From: Paenibacillus montanisoli
GTDB lineage: Bacteria; Bacillota; Bacilli; Paenibacillales; Paenibacillaceae
Length of the DNA: 64,000 nt
Reading direction: 5' to 3'
NCBI RefSeq assembly: GCF_003268025.1
Contig: NZ_QLUW01000005.1
Span: 62,001 to 126,000, forward strand
Under the pieces are notes generated by a model, which did no database searches, was not told the origin of the DNA, and saw only the letters and a list, made by a program, of their open reading frames with translations. The translations under genes were made by a program, and so were the position numbers. Below are positions 9,977-19,400 of this stretch, one piece after another (the first letter of the stretch is position 1; every line of letters begins with the position of its first letter).

Positions 9977-10525
9977 CTATGGCTGTACTTGGATCTCATA
10001 TTCGCCGCGCACCAGTACCGTCAGCCCCGACTTCTGCCCAACCTGTGCAGTGACGCCGCGTCCGCCGCGCGGGAACAGAATGAGATGATCATTCGGTACG
10101 GCTTTGCCATTCTTAATATCCTTGCCATCCGTCAAATCCGAAATGCCATTGCTGTCCGCACTGTACGCCATCGCTTTGCCTGCCCGTACAATAAACTCGG
10201 CTCCGTCTTTAGCGATAAGCCGTTTTCCCACCGGGACCGTAACAACCACCACCTGCTGCGAACCACCGCCACTCTGCTCCAATTCGGAACGGAAAGCATC
10301 AAGCATTTCCTGCAGCTTCTTTTCATCAACGCCTTGCCCGCCGCTTCCGCTTTGATTACCCAACTCGGCCAGCTTTTTATCAATGTAGCTCTTAGTCACG
10401 ACAGGATCGTTAACCGACCCGGGAACGACTGAATCTTCCGCCTCACTGGACCAACGTGTTCCTACCCAAACGGCTGCTCCGATACAAATAACAGCAACCG
10501 TCAGGCGAAACGCTTGTTTCTTCAT
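9977..10525 (-). CDS. Exported protein of unknown function with predicted coiled coil
   Basis: 182 aa, not recognised as a named family. An N-terminal hydrophobic segment (residues 7-25) is a signal peptide or anchor. Residues about 40-95 are helical and charged, split by Gly/Ser linkers (GNQSGSGGQGVDEKKLQEML), then comes a Val-rich beta domain (about 95-182) with VVVVTVPVGKRLIAKDGAEF, which resembles a small SH3-like or periplasmic beta fold. The ATG at 10525 has AGAGGAG upstream. It is 73 bp downstream of the 828-aa exported protein on the same strand, and the gap holds two palindromes. It could be an extracytoplasmic sensor or assembly factor; no function is claimed. Confidence 0.65.
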   Translation of the reverse strand: MKKQAFRLTVAVICIGAAVWVGTRWSSEAEDSVVPGSVNDPVVTKSYIDKKLAELGNQSGSGGQGVDEKKLQEMLDAFRSELEQSGGGSQQVVVVTVPVGKRLIAKDGAEFIVRAGKAMAYSADSNGISDLTDGKDIKNGKAVPNDHLILFPRGGRGVTAQVGQKSGLTVLVRGEYEIQVQP

Positions 10526-10546
10526 TTCCAGGATGCTCCTCTCATT

Positions 10547-10591
10547 CTAGTATCACTGTCTTTTAGCATACTAGATTATGAGAATATTCTC
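10547..10591. promoter_or_regulatory. Two palindromes upstream of the 182-aa gene
   Basis: CTAGTAT (10547-10553) pairs with ATACTAG (10568-10574), and GAGAATATTCTC (10580-10591) is a perfect 12-bp palindrome. Both lie in the 73-bp gap between the 828-aa and 182-aa genes. No T-run follows, so an operator or transcript structure fits better than a terminator. Confidence 0.35.
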
Positions 10592-10598
10592 CAGCCTT

Positions 10599-13085
10599 TT
10601 AGTCGGAGAGGGTAAACCAACGCAGCTCTTTCGAAGCGATTAATAATTTATTGTCTTGAATGGAATCATATATATTAATTCGGTACTTCTCGTAGCTTTG
10701 TACAATGTTTTGAACGTCTGGATCGTCGAAGGTGATTGTGACAGGCATTCCTGTTCCTTCTCTTAATTCGACTGTTCCTTGTTCGCCTGTCTTAAAAGAC
10801 AACACTTTCGAATAGGTTGCTTTATTGCTGTCTTGGTTTACAAACTCAATGATAAGCTTATGGTCGTCTGTTACATCTTCATAAATACCATTTCGCTTCA
10901 CATCCGCATTAAGCTGCAATTTAATGCCTAATACATCAAACCCGCCAGATACATTTAGGAATGCATTGAATTGTCTGAACGAAAGCGTATAATCACCAAC
11001 AGTCAAATTATTGAAATCTGTTTTGGTCGAATCCGTGATACCATTACCTAAACCATATGCAACCGGCTTAATTAGACCTAGCTCTGCATTTTCATTGTCT
11101 CCGCCTAGGTTGATAGCCTGACCCAGATATAGAGTATAGGCGGAAGATTGGAACGATGCCGGCAGTTTAGCGGTTCCGGAAATCAGTTGTTTTCCACTCG
11201 GTGAAAGTTTTGTTTTCGAAGTTGAGAAAGTAACTTTTAGCACTTCGCCTTTATCATTCTTCAAATAACCTGCTAATTGAACCGAAGCTGCTGAGCGAAC
11301 CTCTTTATTCGTAAGTTCGATTTCACTATAAAAAAGCTTGTTGTTGTCACTGCCGTATATCGCGTTTTTAATCACACGCACCGACGACTTATGACCTGTA
11401 TTCGTTATTTCATAACTACTAGTAAGCGGTACTGAAACAATTTCATTCACTCCGCCGCTAGTGAATTGATATAGCGATTTATCATTATTCGCGTCCACCT
11501 TTTCAGTAAGTACAAAGTTGACGGTTCCAATGGTGGACGTATATGGGATCTTCGTATACACAACCATATTATATGAGCTTCCCGGAGCAATGGAGATCGC
11601 ATTATCTAAGACTTGTTGTTTGGTTTGTGCAGCATCTACCTTAACGCCATTTACGACAAAGTATCCGCTTAAGTTTGGAATGGACTTGCTGATCGTGCTT
11701 TTATTCGTAATGGTTAGGTCCGCTACAAGCAAGTCATCATTCTCAAGCGGCGTCCGTTCTATTCGATTTACTTTAATGGAATATCCATTATAATCGAACG
11801 GTTTTGTAATGTTGCCATCCTGACTTTTAACGGATAGCGCATAATTGCCGAGTACATAACCTTTGCCTTTATCAGTCGCAGCTGTACTCACGATAAGCTG
11901 GCTGGTGTTCATATCAACAGCATTTGGTACTTGGCCGGTTAAAGTAATGGTTCTGCTTGTTTTCGGAAGCAGCTTCTTTTCGTCAGGCGTAAAGGTCAAT
12001 GGATATTGAACGTTGTCCTTTGTTTTAATCGACATTTCAAGTCCAGGTACGGTAATTGCAGCAACGCCATTGTTCGTAAGCGTATACGAAACCGTTACAT
12101 CACGGTTGTCTTCATTAACAGCCGAGTACGTAGAATCAATTTTGGTGGAAATCGGTTCTCCGCTTAAATAGATCGTTTTGGATTGGTTTACAGCTGTTGC
12201 CGCACCCGGTTTGACAATAGGCAGAGCGAATGCACCTAGCGGAAGCATGACTTTGCTTGCTTCATCATTGGAAGCCAATACGAGCGATAACGCTTTCTTT
12301 GCACTGACAAGCGGAATCGATGCCGTAACCGTAACTATCTTGCGTTCCTTCGGCTGAACGACGACATTCGCGATTTGACTCGTATCCACATTGTAGATAG
12401 ACAGACTCTCTGTTTGAAGGAAGAGTGACAGCTTTGACAAGTCTGTCGTCTGGAAGCCAACATTCTCGGCTAATAATGAAACGGTCATGTACGCGCTCGT
12501 GCTGTCCTGACTGATCGAAACTTGTTTAACTGCCGAACGCAGCTTGGTATTACCAAATAAAATCGTCTTGGCTTGAAATGGAGCCGCGCGATCGCTTTGC
12601 GTACTAGGGTAAGTAATTACTCCTAAAGTACGTTCATAATTAGCCGCAGAAAAATCCCATTTCAAAATTTGAAATTGCAAATCGGTCAGTTTCGTAGCCA
12701 TGTCGATAACGGAGTAATATGTAATGTTCACTGAAGATTTAGGAGCTACGGTTGATTTCGATTTATCCGCTTCCGTCATGTTTGTTTTGAACGTACGTCC
12801 GGATTTCGTCTTAATCTTCAACCAATAATCGAGAAGGTCCAGCTCTTTGTTATCGTTGTTCGTAATCGTAACCGTAATCGCTAATACTTTACCCTTCTCT
12901 TGCATAAGAAATTGCGCATCTCTGATCGACAAGGTACTGTTCGAACTTAGTCTTACAACCTTAGAAGAAATCGTTTGTGCAGCCGCGGCAGATACGGTCT
13001 GCGCGGGTATGATGTTTATGGTTTGAGCAGCAATCGTAATTGCCGCTAGCGCAGCAACGCTATACGTCTTGATGGATTTCCTCAA
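10599..13085 (-). CDS. Large exported beta-rich protein of unknown function
   Basis: 828 aa. The signal peptide is residues about 1-32 (KTYSVAALAAITIAAQTINI, ending VSAAAA). The mature part is a series of at least five beta-sandwich-like units of about 120-140 residues. Each has the pattern 'v.VtltNns.kel...ym.i.tk.gk.y' and 'l.p.ss.ni.y...vp', which resembles cell-surface DUF4352/FxLYD-type or fibronectin-like modules without a confident family match. The start is the TTG at 13085, because AGGAGG lies nine bases upstream; the ATG at 13106 lies on the far side of that site. Base composition is visibly more AT-rich than in its neighbours. There are no SLH domains and no anchor, so it is probably secreted. 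Confidence 0.7.
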   Translation of the reverse strand: MRKSIKTYSVAALAAITIAAQTINIIPAQTVSAAAAQTISSKVVRLSSNSTLSIRDAQFLMQEKGKVLAITVTITNNDNKELDLLDYWLKIKTKSGRTFKTNMTEADKSKSTVAPKSSVNITYYSVIDMATKLTDLQFQILKWDFSAANYERTLGVITYPSTQSDRAAPFQAKTILFGNTKLRSAVKQVSISQDSTSAYMTVSLLAENVGFQTTDLSKLSLFLQTESLSIYNVDTSQIANVVVQPKERKIVTVTASIPLVSAKKALSLVLASNDEASKVMLPLGAFALPIVKPGAATAVNQSKTIYLSGEPISTKIDSTYSAVNEDNRDVTVSYTLTNNGVAAITVPGLEMSIKTKDNVQYPLTFTPDEKKLLPKTSRTITLTGQVPNAVDMNTSQLIVSTAATDKGKGYVLGNYALSVKSQDGNITKPFDYNGYSIKVNRIERTPLENDDLLVADLTITNKSTISKSIPNLSGYFVVNGVKVDAAQTKQQVLDNAISIAPGSSYNMVVYTKIPYTSTIGTVNFVLTEKVDANNDKSLYQFTSGGVNEIVSVPLTSSYEITNTGHKSSVRVIKNAIYGSDNNKLFYSEIELTNKEVRSAASVQLAGYLKNDKGEVLKVTFSTSKTKLSPSGKQLISGTAKLPASFQSSAYTLYLGQAINLGGDNENAELGLIKPVAYGLGNGITDSTKTDFNNLTVGDYTLSFRQFNAFLNVSGGFDVLGIKLQLNADVKRNGIYEDVTDDHKLIIEFVNQDSNKATYSKVLSFKTGEQGTVELREGTGMPVTITFDDPDVQNIVQSYEKYRINIYDSIQDNKLLIASKELRWFTLSD

Positions 13086-13153
13086 TTTACATTCCTCCTG
13101 TAGCATTCTACCTAATTAGACGCTATTTGGGCAGAATTTGTTTCGTAAGAAAC

Positions 13154-13180
13154 AAAAAAGAACCCGGCTTTATGCCGGGT
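13154..13180 (-). terminator. Rho-independent terminator of the S-layer gene
   Basis: AACCCGGC/GCCGGGT (13161-13168 with 13174-13180) is followed on the minus strand by seven T, 23 bp past the stop. Confidence 0.85.
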
Positions 13181-13203
13181 CCTTTTGGAGAAATTATAAA
13201 CTA

Positions 13204-15909
13204 TTACAGGTTAACAACGATTGTCGAAACCAGACCGTTCACGGATACGAACGAGATAGTAACGGAACCAGTTGCACCAGCAACTTTAGTTACAACACCT
13301 GCTTGAGTAACAGTTGCTTTAGCTTTGTCGGACGATGCGAACACACCATCTTTATCGATTGCTACGCCATATTGGTCTTTAACAGCCAATTTAGCAGCAA
13401 CGTTCAGACCTGCAACATAGTCGATTTCTGTTGGATCGAATGCTACGGAAGTGATCACTGGAGCAGCATCGCTAACTGTTACAGCTGCTTCAGCTTGTTT
13501 AGTAGCGCCGTTCCAAACAGTGATTGTAGTAGTACCTTTGCCTTTACCTGTTACAGTTGTTCCAGCTACTGTAGCTACGGACAGATCCGAGCTTGTGATC
13601 GCTGTGAAGAAGCGGGATTGGTCGATTGCAATTACAGCACCGGAAGCAGTTTTACCGACCAAAGTTACAGTTGCATTGTGGCCTGCAACATGGCCAGTAG
13701 TACCACCGTACAGTGTACCGATTGCTTCGATCGCGAACGATTTGATGTCAGCATCTTTAACTGTAGTGTAAGTTGTTTCGATACCGGAGTTAGCTACGTC
13801 AGCGCCACCGTTTGTCAGGCTGATAGCCAGTTTCTCAGTACCTTCAGCTTTACCAGTTACTTTACCAGCAGCATAGTCAACAACGCCAGCAGTAGCATCA
13901 GCTGCTTCGACAACTTTAAGAGCCCAACCAGTAGGCAATTTAGTTACTGCACGGCCGTAGTTATCTACTACGTTCAGTTGATCGATTGTAAGATCAGCTA
14001 CACCGTTGATACCAACAGAAGTTGCTGCGCCGGATTTCAGACCCAATACTTTAACTGGAGTTGCAGCTGCTTTAACATCCAGGTTCAGTTGGGAAGCGAT
14101 TTGGTTGTTGATCCATACGAACAGTGTAGTTTGACCTGCACCTGTGAACGTAAGGTTCAATTCACCAGTTTTCGCGTCGAATCCGTAAGCTACTGTAACA
14201 GCTGGATTCGAAGATGTGATGTTGAAGTTAGTAGCTGGATCAGCATCATTCAATGCGTCCGTAGCTGCTTTAACATCTTTTTGCGCATATGCTGCACCGA
14301 AGGAATCAGTTGCTGCATATGGGAATTTGATAGCTTCGTTCGCTACAAGCAGTACGCCTGGTTGCGAGATTTGGAATGTTTTCAGAGCTGGCAGTGCTTC
14401 AACTTTAACTGTTGTCGAAGCAGTTGCACCAGTTTTGCTGTTAACTGCAGTGATTACTACAGTGCCGGCTTTAGCGCCAGTACCGAATGTCAGGACGCCA
14501 TCAGCGTTCACTTTGAAGGAACCAGGAGTTACGACTGCAGTATCGCTGATTACGAAGTCGATTCCGTTGATTGTAACTTTGTTTCCAGCTACTACTGGAG
14601 CGCCGGACAATTTAACCGCTTGACCATATTGGTCTACGATTGTGTATGGCAGAACATAGCCTTCTGCTTTGCCAACGGAGATACGAGTTTCGTCTTTCAA
14701 CGGAACTACTGTACCCAGTTTAATGTTAGTAGCGGATGCAGGATCTACTACTTTAAATGTTTTAGTAACGCTCAGACCAGTTGCTGGGTGGAATGCAGTA
14801 ACGATAACTGCGGAATCGATATCAGCGCCGGAAAGATCGATTTTGTTGCCAGTCAGCGAACCCAGTTTGCTGTTGAATACAGTGATGTTAGCATCAGCAA
14901 CTGCATTTGCAACTTCTTCGCCGAATTGGTTCAGACCTTTTACTTTCAGATCTTGGTTAGCAGCTTTTTGAAGAACTGTTGCACCAATTTCCAATTTCGT
15001 TACTACTTCGTCTACCACTTTAACTGTGATTGGGTCTTGACCCTTAACAGTCAGCGTATAGTCGCCAGCTGGCAGGAATGCGGAAGTCAATGCAGCAGAT
15101 TTGTTGTCATCTGCGAATTTAACAGTAACAGCGTAAGGTACAAGGCCGTTTTTCAGTTCGAACGTTGTAGCTGCTTTCTCTTCTGCAGTTACAGCACGGC
15201 TGAACTCAACAGTGATTGCTTTCGCGCCTGTTTGGGATGCTTTAACAACCGACAGTTCGCCAAGCGATTCAGCAAGCTCGTATGCAACTTCTACCAGTTG
15301 ACCGCGCTTAGCGTTTACTTTGTAAGTAGGAAGTTCTGGAAGAAGACCTGCTTCGATAGCAGCTGCTACGAAACCTTTAGCCCAAGGGGAAACTACGCCG
15401 CTTACTGTACCGTCAGCATCTGGCTCGATACCTGCAACCAGGTCAGCAACTTTAGCGATTTGCTCGATAGTTACTTTGCCGGATGGGCCGAATTTGCCGC
15501 CGCCAAGACCGTTCAGAAGGCCAGCTTCTGTTGCAGCGCCGATGAAGCCAGCTGCCCAGTGAGTTTTAGCAACGTCGGAGTAAACGTTAGCTGCGGAGTT
15601 TTCTGCAAGCTCAGTCAACTTCGTAAGTACTTTCGCGAACTCAGCGCGAGTCATTTCTTTTTCAAGACCAGCAGAGCCGTCCGGGAAACCGTTGAAAACA
15701 CCTGCTGCTTTAAGTGCGTCGAACTTTTGTTGAGTTGTCAGTTCTGCTTGTGCATCAGCTGCGAATGCTACGGACGCTGTGGAAAGTGTCATAGCAGCTG
15801 CTACTAGTAGAGATAAACTTTTTTTCATAACCTTTTTTTCTCCTCCTCTAAATTGCTTCGGTTCTTGAGAGTTTTGTTTAATAGAATATAGATTGCTCGT
15901 TTTTCTCAT
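13204..15909 (-). CDS. Main S-layer protein, with two in-frame starts
   Basis: 901 aa from the ATG at 15909, or 874 aa from the ATG at 15828. The inner start gives a textbook signal peptide (MKKSLSLLVAAAMTLSTASVAFA). SLH domains cover about residues 35-225 of the inner form: the first has TRAE, while the second (TIEQ) and third (KRGQ) are degenerate. The rest is Ig-like (Big_2-type) repeats rich in Ala, Val, Thr and Gly with almost no Cys, typical of surface-lattice proteins. Codon use is strongly biased, as for a very highly expressed gene. Both starts have strong Shine-Dalgarno sequences (AAGGAGGTGA before 15909, GGAGGAG before 15828). It is monocistronic, with a long leader and a strong terminator. 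Confidence 0.9.
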   Translation of the reverse strand: MRKTSNLYSIKQNSQEPKQFRGGEKKVMKKSLSLLVAAAMTLSTASVAFAADAQAELTTQQKFDALKAAGVFNGFPDGSAGLEKEMTRAEFAKVLTKLTELAENSAANVYSDVAKTHWAAGFIGAATEAGLLNGLGGGKFGPSGKVTIEQIAKVADLVAGIEPDADGTVSGVVSPWAKGFVAAAIEAGLLPELPTYKVNAKRGQLVEVAYELAESLGELSVVKASQTGAKAITVEFSRAVTAEEKAATTFELKNGLVPYAVTVKFADDNKSAALTSAFLPAGDYTLTVKGQDPITVKVVDEVVTKLEIGATVLQKAANQDLKVKGLNQFGEEVANAVADANITVFNSKLGSLTGNKIDLSGADIDSAVIVTAFHPATGLSVTKTFKVVDPASATNIKLGTVVPLKDETRISVGKAEGYVLPYTIVDQYGQAVKLSGAPVVAGNKVTINGIDFVISDTAVVTPGSFKVNADGVLTFGTGAKAGTVVITAVNSKTGATASTTVKVEALPALKTFQISQPGVLLVANEAIKFPYAATDSFGAAYAQKDVKAATDALNDADPATNFNITSSNPAVTVAYGFDAKTGELNLTFTGAGQTTLFVWINNQIASQLNLDVKAAATPVKVLGLKSGAATSVGINGVADLTIDQLNVVDNYGRAVTKLPTGWALKVVEAADATAGVVDYAAGKVTGKAEGTEKLAISLTNGGADVANSGIETTYTTVKDADIKSFAIEAIGTLYGGTTGHVAGHNATVTLVGKTASGAVIAIDQSRFFTAITSSDLSVATVAGTTVTGKGKGTTTITVWNGATKQAEAAVTVSDAAPVITSVAFDPTEIDYVAGLNVAAKLAVKDQYGVAIDKDGVFASSDKAKATVTQAGVVTKVAGATGSVTISFVSVNGLVSTIVVNL

Positions 15910-16055
15910 TGGCCGATTCACCTCCTTTCACGAGTTGAGCAGAATTAGTATTAAAAGTGTCTGCAAGAAGTTGCTTCCCTGTAGGAACTTGTCGCAGAAT
16001 CTTGTAAACAAAAGTTGACAAGAAAATATTGGTAGAGTCTGAACACCACTACAAC

Positions 16056-16084
16056 ATTATACAATGGGCTATTTATAGCGTAAA
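16056..16084 (-). promoter_or_regulatory. Candidate sigma-A promoter of the S-layer gene
   Basis: The minus strand reads TTTACG (16079-16084), a 17-bp spacer, then a perfect TATAAT (16056-16061). The predicted transcript starts near 16049, giving a leader of about 140 nt to the first ATG. Confidence 0.65.
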
Positions 16085-16376
16085 GAGTAATTTGAGAATT
16101 CGTTCCAAGTACTCCGCTACGCTAACTCAGCATCCCCTGCTGCCTTGTTCATGTAATTAAACGCACAGGTTTCGAAAAAGTTGCGCCATTAGGAAAAAGT
16201 TTTTTAATCTTTTTCTAATGTTTCTTTTTTCTAAATTTGTCGATAAGCCACATGAACTAGCATAACTTGTCTACCACGTCACTTATTATAGAACGAATGT
16301 CCTATTTTCGTCGATAGATAAGATTTCCCATGTAAAGATAACTCTAGCAAATTTCATAGCAAAGGCACTAATGAAG

Positions 16377-16399
16377 GCTGCCCGGATTTCCCGGGCAGC
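16377..16399 (-). terminator. Terminator after the 1375-aa SLH gene
   Basis: GCTGCCCGG/CCGGGCAGC (16377-16385 with 16391-16399) is a GC-rich 9-bp stem 16 bp past the stop. The T-run after it is weak (TTCATTAG), so termination may be incomplete. Confidence 0.6.
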
Positions 16400-16414
16400 T
16401 TTGCCTATTTTCTG

Positions 16415-19400
16415 CTAGTTCAACTTAGGCAACTTCTTGAGATCTGCTAGCATTTTTCCGAGAATGATAGCTGCATCCGAACGGAGCAAGCTTGATTTCG
16501 GCTCGAACGTGAAGCCTTTCTTCGGATCCGCGGGATCGATAGGCGACCCTTTAATGTAGCCCTTCTTGGCAATCGCAAGAACGGAAGCTTTGGCATAGTA
16601 ATCGATCTCCGCATAATCCTTGAAGGTCTTCTGAAGCGCTTTATCAATTTTCTCAGAATCCGTCTCGAGCTTTAGATTAAGAGCGCGCGCAAGGAAAACA
16701 GCCGCATCGCCGCGGGACAGGTTAGCAGTTGGTTCAAAAGCCCGAGGCTGCGTACCGCGGATAATGCCTTCGCGCGCCGCCGTCTCAATCGTGCTGTAGT
16801 CCCATAACGCATCCTGGTTAATGATCGGCGGAACGTCGTCGAAGTGCGGCTTGCTCAGCTCGTAGTTGAGCGGAATATCGAGCGCCTTGACGATCATGCT
16901 CGTGAACTCGCCCCGGGTCGTGTACATATCCGCACCAAAATCATCGAAGTTCGCTGCGTTCATAACGCCTTTGGAATATATAGCTTCCATATAGTTGCGT
17001 GCATACGGATGGTTCGTGACGTCCGAGAAAGAGTAGCCCATCTTCGCAGCCACGTAATAGCCGAATTGATCGAACGGAACCGTAATCGTGTTCTTCTTCG
17101 TATCTACCGTGCCGCCCAGGTTAACCCAGAACTTATTTTTCACATCGTAGCGGAATACCGTTACGATCGTTCCGGCCGTGTTGCGGATGCTCGGGTCGAA
17201 AGCCAGCGTCAGCGTTCCGCGTTTGGAAGCGACAAGCTCGCGGTCATCCGGACGATCGTCATAGGTTGGAATCTTCGTATCTCCAGGGCCTTTGGCGCCT
17301 GGATATTGATACGGATCCACGCCCATCTTGAGCGGATCGTAGTTCGACGTCGCCGTGTCGTCCGCAAGGCCGGCATCAATCCAGTAAACCGGGCTGGACT
17401 TCACGAAGCGAGTCGGGAACGATACTTTAAACCGCGTACCGAAGCTTTGCATAATCAGATCGAAGTCTGCCGGCGGGTTATCGTACTCGCGGCGGTCGAC
17501 GACGCCGTCTTCGGGGTTCGCAATGGCAAACAACAGCTTGTGGCCCGTGAAGACTTGGCTCTTCAAGTTAGCCGGAACATTATAGTCGCGGCGAATGAGC
17601 GCAGTGCCTTTAGGGAACGTCAGGGAAACCGCTCCGTCGAAGACTTTGTTCGAATTCTTCATCTCGTCCATGAATTCCGCGCCTGGAATGTTGGTCGGCG
17701 TATAATTTACTTCGATATAGTTGCTCACCTTATCGGATGAACTCTCGATCGTGAAGCTGATCTTGTTCACGCCCGGTTTAAGTCCCGTGATTGTGGCCTT
17801 AAAAGCGTGCGGGTACTCCATGCCGTTAGCCGGGTTGTTATCGGAATCATAAGCGAACTTATCTGCAGCTTGCTTATTAATCGTTACCTTCTCCGCGCCT
17901 TTAGCATTGATGATCACATCAACGAAGTTCTTATTGACGATCCCTTCTGCCGGCATATACGGACGAAGGATCTTATACGGCAGTACCGTTGGATCCACTT
18001 CTAGGCGATATGTCGCTTTTGGCCCGGTCAAACCGCTGTTATAGACATTGAACAGATAAACGCTGGAGCTGCCGTCGGCATTCAGCTCCTGCTTTCTCAA
18101 TAGGAATTGGAACGATTGCGTAGCGATATCATAACGGACGACCAAGTCGCCGTTGATGTTCCCGCCAGCCGGATAAATGCCGACCGGCGTCTCGCCGTTT
18201 ACGATTTGGAACGGTTCGCTTAGCTTCCAAGTAATGTCGGTCAGGAGCGAAGCCCCCGTAATTCTCAAAATGTAATCGTCGGCCGGCCTATGGCCAGGCG
18301 CGTCCGGAGTAAGCAACGATGCCATTTTACCGTTAATCTCGCCCGTTGAGTCTCCTAAATCAATAAAGTCGAACGTACCGTAAATATTCATGAAAGGTTC
18401 GGTCGTGTTGTAGATCGATCCGGACTTAGGGAAGTTTGGATCGTTTAGAATCGGTTTCGGATTCGAGTTGGCATCCTCGTAAGTGAACGGGAATACGCCA
18501 GTCGACTGAACGGGAATAACCGGCAGATTCGTCGGCACTTTATTTACCTTCACGACTTTCTCATAGTAGCTCTTGGAGCCTTGGAAGACGAACTTGATGG
18601 TGTTCTCCCCGTTGAACATGGCATTGAGCGCATTGCCCGCCTCGCCGGTCTTAAGCTTGAATTGCGTTACGTCGCCGCCGACAATCTCCAGCGGGAAGGA
18701 AACGTTATTAATATAAAAGTAAACCGTACGCGGCCCGGAGGCATTGTCGTACTTGATCTCCGACGTATTGTTGATGTTTTGCAGCGAGCCTTGGAAATTG
18801 CCTAATTTATTCGCAATGATTTCGGTAATCCGGTCTATCGTCGATAGAGTCGAATCATCATAAATCGTCATGCCGTCAAAAATTTTATTGAAGTTGGTAT
18901 ATGGACCGTAGAGCAGCGTAAACTTCGACGATTCCGTGTCGCCGCCGGCGCCGCCTACACGTACCGTAATCGTTTGCGTTCCCTCATAAGGCATTTTATA
19001 GAACTCCAAGATAACCCGTTGGAAGACTTGAGGAATCCCGTTTACCGCCCTCGTTACAAGCGAGGTTTCTCGAACGGCATATTGACCTGAAGCAAGCGAT
19101 TGTCCTGCCGAAGGGATTGGTTTCAGTACCGGTGTCATCGTATGACCGTATAAATCCGAAATGCTGGTTACCGTCACGGCATCGGAACCGGATGAGTTGC
19201 CGACAAGAACCTCGATGCCTAGAGGCAAGCCATATATGTTCTTTCCTTCAAGCGTCGTTCCTTCAATGCCTTGATAGTTGGTTGGCTTGTAGCCGGACAA
19301 ATAATTGATTTGGCTGATAAACGGTCTATTACTATCGCGCAAGGAGAAGTAAAGCGCATCCGTCCCTTGTTCCGTAGGCGTCAGGTTCAGATGGACATTC

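Larger units (their letters stand above)
15910..16414. other. 505-bp upstream region of the S-layer gene
   Basis: There is no gene in this gap. It is AT-rich and holds the S-layer promoter (16056-16084) with a roughly 140-nt leader below it. It also has an AT-rich 11-bp inverted repeat ATTAGGAAAAAG...CTTTTTCTAAT (16188-16199 with 16209-16219), a second TATAAT-like box (16285-16290) without a good -35, and the terminator of the upstream gene (16377-16399). Long leaders and several promoters are usual for S-layer genes. Confidence 0.6.

Noticed and set aside
13138-15807. 889-codon open frame on the plus strand, antisense to the S-layer gene
   Set aside because: The predicted protein is absurdly rich in Cys, Ser, Phe and Tyr, with no ribosome site. 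It is a shadow produced by the strong codon bias of the S-layer gene.
16188-16219. Hairpin in the S-layer upstream region as a terminator
   Set aside because: The stem is almost all A-T and no T-run follows on the minus strand; it is more likely just AT-rich promoter-upstream DNA.
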